Assembly: GCF_025149465.1 (NCBI RefSeq)
Contig: NZ_CP102275.1
Span: 620,001 to 684,000, forward strand
Reading direction: 5' to 3'
Source of the DNA: Thomasclavelia spiroformis DSM 1552
GTDB taxonomy: Bacteria; Bacillota_I; Bacilli_A; Erysipelotrichales; Coprobacillaceae
Length of the DNA stretch: 64,000 nucleotides
This document shows, piece after piece, positions 58,954-64,000 of this stretch. Under the pieces are notes generated by a model that was given only the letters and a program-made list of their open reading frames with translations, searched no databases and was not told the origin of the DNA. Made by a program: the position numbers and the translations under genes. Positions within the stretch are counted from its first letter, which is position 1. Each line of letters begins with the position of its first letter.

Positions 58954-59004
58954 TGGGTATAATAAATATTATTTCCCAATTATACCTCGTTAGAGGTATT
59001 TTTT
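58954..59004 (+). promoter_or_regulatory. Transcription attenuator of the pyr operon
   Basis: Terminator ATACCTC-GTTA-GAGGTAT (58982-58999) plus six T. An alternative pairing GGGTATAAT (58955-58963) with ATTATACCT (58979-58987) would take up the left arm of the terminator. A third hairpin TGGG/CCCA (58954-58957 with 58975-58978, plus ATAATA/TATTAT) would block that antiterminator. The layout is that of a classic pyr attenuator, but I do not recognise the conserved PyrR-binding loop. Confidence 0.65.
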
Positions 59005-59017
59005 ATGGAGGAAAAAG

Positions 59018-59890
59018 ATGAATATATTTACATTAAAAGATTTTTCAATTGCAGATATTAATCAAATTTTAGATGAGGCTGAAGAGTTTAAAAATGGAAA
59101 AAAAGTTGATTATCACGGAAAAAAAGTAGTGGCAAACTTATTTTTTGAACCTTCTACTAGAACCCATTATAGTTTTGATAAAGCAGCATATAATTTAGGA
59201 TGTCGTACTCAGAATTTTGAGGCAGGTAATTCTAGTGTGCAAAAGGGAGAAACACTTTATGATACAGTAAAGTTTTTTGAATCGATAGGATGTGATGCTG
59301 TAGTAATTCGTCATCCAAAAGAAAATTATTTTGATGATTTAATTGGAAAAGTTAGTATTCCAGTAGTAAGTGGTGGTGATGGAACAGGTAATCATCCTAG
59401 TCAATCGTTACTGGATTTAATGACTATTCGCGAAGAATTTGGTCACTTTGAAGGATTAAAAATTGTTATTGTTGGTGATATAATTCATTCTCGAGTTGCT
59501 CATAGTAATTTTGAAATAATGCAACGACTTGGCATGGAAGTATATACAAGTGGTCCTCGTGAATTTGAAGAACCAGGTTATAATTATGTAGATTTTGATT
59601 CAATTTTACCTGAAGTGGATATTGTGATGCTTTTGAGAGTACAACATGAACGTCACCAAAATCTAATGAAATTATCTAAAGAAGAATATCATAAATTGTA
59701 TGGTTTAAATCAAGAAAGAGTTAATAAAATGAAAGAAAGGGCAATAATAATGCATCCTGCTCCATTTAATCGTAATGTTGAAATTGCTGATGATATTGTT
59801 GAATGTGATAAGAGTCGTATTTTTAAACAGATGAAAAATGGGGTATTTGTAAGAATGGCATTATTAAACAAGGTATTGAATAATGACTAA
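59018..59890 (+). CDS. pyrB: Aspartate carbamoyltransferase catalytic subunit
   Basis: 290 residues. Joins carbamoyl phosphate and aspartate in UMP synthesis. FFEPSTRTHYSF is the carbamoyl-phosphate signature; HPSQSLLDLMTIREE, GDIIHSRVAHSN, and MHPAPFNRNVEI follow. No pyrI regulatory gene is next to it, as in Bacillus-type enzymes. GGAGGAAAA precedes the ATG. Confidence 0.96.
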   Translation: MNIFTLKDFSIADINQILDEAEEFKNGKKVDYHGKKVVANLFFEPSTRTHYSFDKAAYNLGCRTQNFEAGNSSVQKGETLYDTVKFFESIGCDAVVIRHPKENYFDDLIGKVSIPVVSGGDGTGNHPSQSLLDLMTIREEFGHFEGLKIVIVGDIIHSRVAHSNFEIMQRLGMEVYTSGPREFEEPGYNYVDFDSILPEVDIVMLLRVQHERHQNLMKLSKEEYHKLYGLNQERVNKMKERAIIMHPAPFNRNVEIADDIVECDKSRIFKQMKNGVFVRMALLNKVLNND

Positions 59891-61151
59891 AATATTATTT
59901 AAAAATGGTAATGTGTTTTATCATGGTAGATTACAAAAATTAGATGTATTAATTGAAGGAAAAAAAATAATTGAGATAGATGAAAATATTGATGTTGCTG
60001 ATAAAGTAATTGATTTAAAAGGAAAATTATTAACTGCAGGATTTGTTGATTTACATGTTCATTTAAGAGAACCAGGTTTTGAACATAAAGAGACAATTGC
60101 AACAGGTACTAATTCTGCAAAATATGGTGGTTATACTCATTTAGTTGCAATGGCTAATACAATTCCTTGTATGGATGATGTTGAAACGATTAAGGATTTT
60201 ACTAACCGAGTAGAAAAAGATGCTAAAGTGCATACTTATACATATAGCGCAATTACTAAAGAATTAAGAGGATTAGAATTAGTTGATTTTAAAGCTAATA
60301 ATGAAGAAAAAATAGTTGTTGGATTCTCTGATGATGGTAGAGGTGTTCAATCAAAAGAGATGATGGAAAAAGCAATGAAAGAAGTAAAAGCAATTGACTC
60401 AATTATTGTAGCTCATTGCGAAGATGAGAGTGAATTGCAGCCTGGTGCTTGTATCAATGAAGGAAATTATGCAAAAGAACATGATTTAGTGGGAATTAAT
60501 AATGCTTCTGAATATAATCATGCAATTCGTGATCTAAAATTAGCAGATGAGATTAAAAATCGTTATCATATTTGTCATATCTCTACTAAAGAAACTGTAT
60601 TGGCTCTAGCTAAAGCTAGAGAAACTAATAAATTAGTAAGTGGTGAAGCTTGTCCACATCACTTGATTTTAACTGATGAAAATATTAAAGATTTAAATCC
60701 TAATTATAAAATGAATCCACCTTTAAGAAGTAAAGCTGATTTAGAAGCATTAATTAAAGGAATAAATGATGATGTAGTGACAGTTATTGCTACTGATCAT
60801 GCACCTCATGCAATTGAAGAAAAAAATAAACCAATTGATAAAGCTCCTTTTGGAATTATTGGTAATCAACATGCTTTTAGCTTAATGTATACATATATTG
60901 TAAAAAAAGGGTTAATTTCTTTAGAAAAAGTCCTTACTTGTATGTCATTAAATCCTGCTAAGATCATTGGAATTGATCATGATTTAGAAGTTGGAAAAAT
61001 GGCTAATTTTGTAATTTTTGATCTTGATGAAGAATATACAATAACTAAAGATAATATTAAGTCTAAATCGATTAATACACCATTTTTAGATACTAAGTGT
61101 TATGGGGTATTAAAATATCATGTTTTAGATGGTGTAGTTAGTGAGATATAG
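59883..61151 (+). CDS. pyrC: Dihydroorotase
   Basis: 422 residues, long (type I) form. DLHVHLREPG carries the metal His pair, HICHISTKETV and the second metal site are present, the end of the barrel has IATDHAPHAIEEK. Overlaps pyrB by 8 bases. Converts carbamoyl-aspartate to dihydroorotate. Confidence 0.96.
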   Translation: MTKILFKNGNVFYHGRLQKLDVLIEGKKIIEIDENIDVADKVIDLKGKLLTAGFVDLHVHLREPGFEHKETIATGTNSAKYGGYTHLVAMANTIPCMDDVETIKDFTNRVEKDAKVHTYTYSAITKELRGLELVDFKANNEEKIVVGFSDDGRGVQSKEMMEKAMKEVKAIDSIIVAHCEDESELQPGACINEGNYAKEHDLVGINNASEYNHAIRDLKLADEIKNRYHICHISTKETVLALAKARETNKLVSGEACPHHLILTDENIKDLNPNYKMNPPLRSKADLEALIKGINDDVVTVIATDHAPHAIEEKNKPIDKAPFGIIGNQHAFSLMYTYIVKKGLISLEKVLTCMSLNPAKIIGIDHDLEVGKMANFVIFDLDEEYTITKDNIKSKSINTPFLDTKCYGVLKYHVLDGVVSEI

Positions 61152-61162
61152 GAGGAAATATT

Positions 61163-62828
<1,666 letters not shown>

Positions 62829-62832
62829 GTTA

Positions 62833-62875
62833 AAAAGCTGTTGAAAAAATAAATAAAGCTCAACAGCTTTTTAGT
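62833..62875 (+). terminator. pyr operon terminator
   Basis: AAAAAGCTGTTGA (62833-62845) with its exact complement TCAACAGCTTTTT (62861-62873), 13 pairs, 15-base loop. Confidence 0.82.
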
Positions 62876-62923
62876 ATCTTTTTGAATTTACATGAGTTAT
62901 AATGATTTAATGGTGGTGATTAG

Positions 62924-64000
62924 ATGGATTTAGATAAATTATTAAATAAAAATCAAAAAGAAGCAGCTACTTATCTTGATAGTCATTTAAGAATAATAGC
63001 CGGTGCGGGTTCTGGTAAAACACGTGTTATTACATATCGAATAGCATATTTGATCGATGAAATTGGGGTTGATCCAAGAAAAATTTTAGCGATAACTTTT
63101 ACTAATAAAGCAGCTAATGAAATGAAAGAAAGAGTTGTTGATTTATTGGGTGTTCATGCTTTAGGTTCATTGATTTGTACGATTCATTCATTATGTGTAA
63201 GAATTTTAAGACAACATATTAATGTAATCAATTATCCTAGTAATTTTACTATTATGGATGAAGAAGATCAAAAAGCATTAATTAAAAAAATCTATAATCA
63301 ATTACAAATTGATGCAAAAACAATTAGTATAAAAAGCATGATTGCAACTATTTCTAATTATAAAATGGCAAACATTACACCAGAAAAAGCATTAGAATTT
63401 GCTGGTTCATTTCAAGGAGAAATAAAAAAAGCAAAAGTTTATAAAGAATACTTAGAATATCAAGAAAATCATTTTTTATTAGATTTTGATGATTTGTTAT
63501 TAAAAACGGTATATATTTTTGAAAACTATCCTGATGTATTAGAAAAATGGCAATATCGCTTTCAATATATTCATGTTGATGAGTTTCAAGATGTTGGTAA
63601 TATTGAATATCGTTTAGTTAAATTAATGTCAGATAAAGCAATTACATGTGTTGTTGGAGATCCTGATCAAACAATTTATTCATTTAGAGGTGCTAATGTT
63701 AACTATATTTTGGATTTTGATAAAGATTTTAAACCATGTAAAACAATTGTTTTAAATCAAAATTATCGTTCAACAGGAAATATTTTAAATATATCTAACT
63801 GTTTAATTAGAAAAAATAAAAATCGTTTAGAAAAAGAATTGTTTACTGAAGCTACTGGTGGTGGTGAAGTTATTCATTACACTGCTAAAAATGAACAAGA
63901 TGAAGCAGAGTATATCTGTAGTGAAATTGAAAAAATAATTAATGATGTTGATGGTGTAAATTATCGTAATTTTGCGATTTTATATCGTGCAAATTATTTA
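62924..64000 (+). CDS. pcrA: UvrD/PcrA-family DNA helicase, 3'-truncated by the window end
   Basis: 359 codons visible, open to the last base; the usual length is about 700-750. Superfamily 1 helicase motifs in order: Q-motif LNKNQKEAA, Walker A AGAGSGKTRV, Ia ITFTNKAANEMKERV, II HVDEFQDV, III VVGDPDQTIYSFRGA and IV QNYRST. The N-terminus and motif set fit PcrA, the essential Gram-positive helicase, over RecB or Rep. ATG 62924 has GGTGGTG upstream; a TATAAT at 62898-62903 may be its -10. ligA, often next, is unseen. Confidence 0.92.
   Translation, partial: MDLDKLLNKNQKEAATYLDSHLRIIAGAGSGKTRVITYRIAYLIDEIGVDPRKILAITFTNKAANEMKERVVDLLGVHALGSLICTIHSLCVRILRQHINVINYPSNFTIMDEEDQKALIKKIYNQLQIDAKTISIKSMIATISNYKMANITPEKALEFAGSFQGEIKKAKVYKEYLEYQENHFLLDFDDLLLKTVYIFENYPDVLEKWQYRFQYIHVDEFQDVGNIEYRLVKLMSDKAITCVVGDPDQTIYSFRGANVNYILDFDKDFKPCKTIVLNQNYRSTGNILNISNCLIRKNKNRLEKELFTEATGGGEVIHYTAKNEQDEAEYICSEIEKIINDVDGVNYRNFAILYRANYL

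Overview
The window is AT-rich Firmicutes DNA from a spore-former. The evidence is SpoVS, CotE and a YjcZ-like Cys-rich protein, strong GGAGG ribosome sites, TTGACA/TATAAT promoters, and gene order shared with Bacillus (rodZ-pgsA-cinA-recA, rny-ymdB-spoVS, miaB-ricA-cotE-mutS-mutL, ylbD-ylbE-ylbF-rsmD-coaD). From the 16S gene, the AT content and the sialidase/FIVAR surface proteins, my guess is a gut Erysipelotrichia member of the Coprobacillaceae (Thomasclavelia, the former Clostridium ramosum/spiroforme group). This is a judgement from memory; I made no alignment.

Layout. 1-1.06 kb: 3' part of fucO. 1.2-4.4 kb: rodZ, pgsA, a stand-alone cinA C-terminal domain and recA. 4.4-5.15 kb: a decayed IS200-type element. 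5.4-17.8 kb: RNA decay, sporulation, tRNA modification and mismatch repair genes (rny, ymdB, spoVS, miaB, ricA, guaB, cotE, mutS, mutL, miaA). 17.8-19.6 kb: rarA (minus) and dtd. 19.9-24.8 kb: a complete 16S-23S-5S operon with two tandem promoters, long processing stems and no spacer tRNA. 25-29.5 kb: livKHMGF branched-chain amino acid ABC transporter. 29.6-34.6 kb: ptsI (minus), nagB, a dGTPase-like gene and metA.

34.6-44.6 kb is the accessory part. It holds a gene-poor, apparently decayed stretch; a secreted metallophosphoesterase split by one in-frame TGA from its FIVAR/wall-anchor tail; tRNA-Leu; pepV; a Nudix gene; and a 1,585-codon NanA-like sialidase whose start is out of frame by one A. 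Both surface proteins share FIVAR repeats and an atypical VKTGD sorting signal.

44.7-64 kb returns to housekeeping genes: tex, a C92 lipoprotein, an Rrf2 regulator convergent with cysK, a MocR regulator divergent from cysK, PPi-dependent pfp, an LppM-like lipoprotein, a flavodoxin-like protein, metY, def, the YjcZ-like gene, a UPF0223 gene and an ftsW/spoVE gene. These are followed by ylbD-ylbE-ylbF-rsmD-coaD, an attenuator-controlled pyrBCKD operon and the 5' part of pcrA.

Functional links: MetA (Glu111, predicted acetyl-CoA specificity) can feed O-acetylhomoserine to MetY. RNase Y shares the window with two of its three known specificity partners, RicA and RicF. CymR/IscR-like and MocR regulators flank cysK. 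Sialidase and NagB fit use of host amino sugars. I saw no CRISPR array, prophage, defence island or clearly new multi-gene system. The most unusual signals are the two single-lesion interruptions of wall-anchored surface genes, the pyr leader without a recognisable PyrR motif, and the MocR direct repeat.
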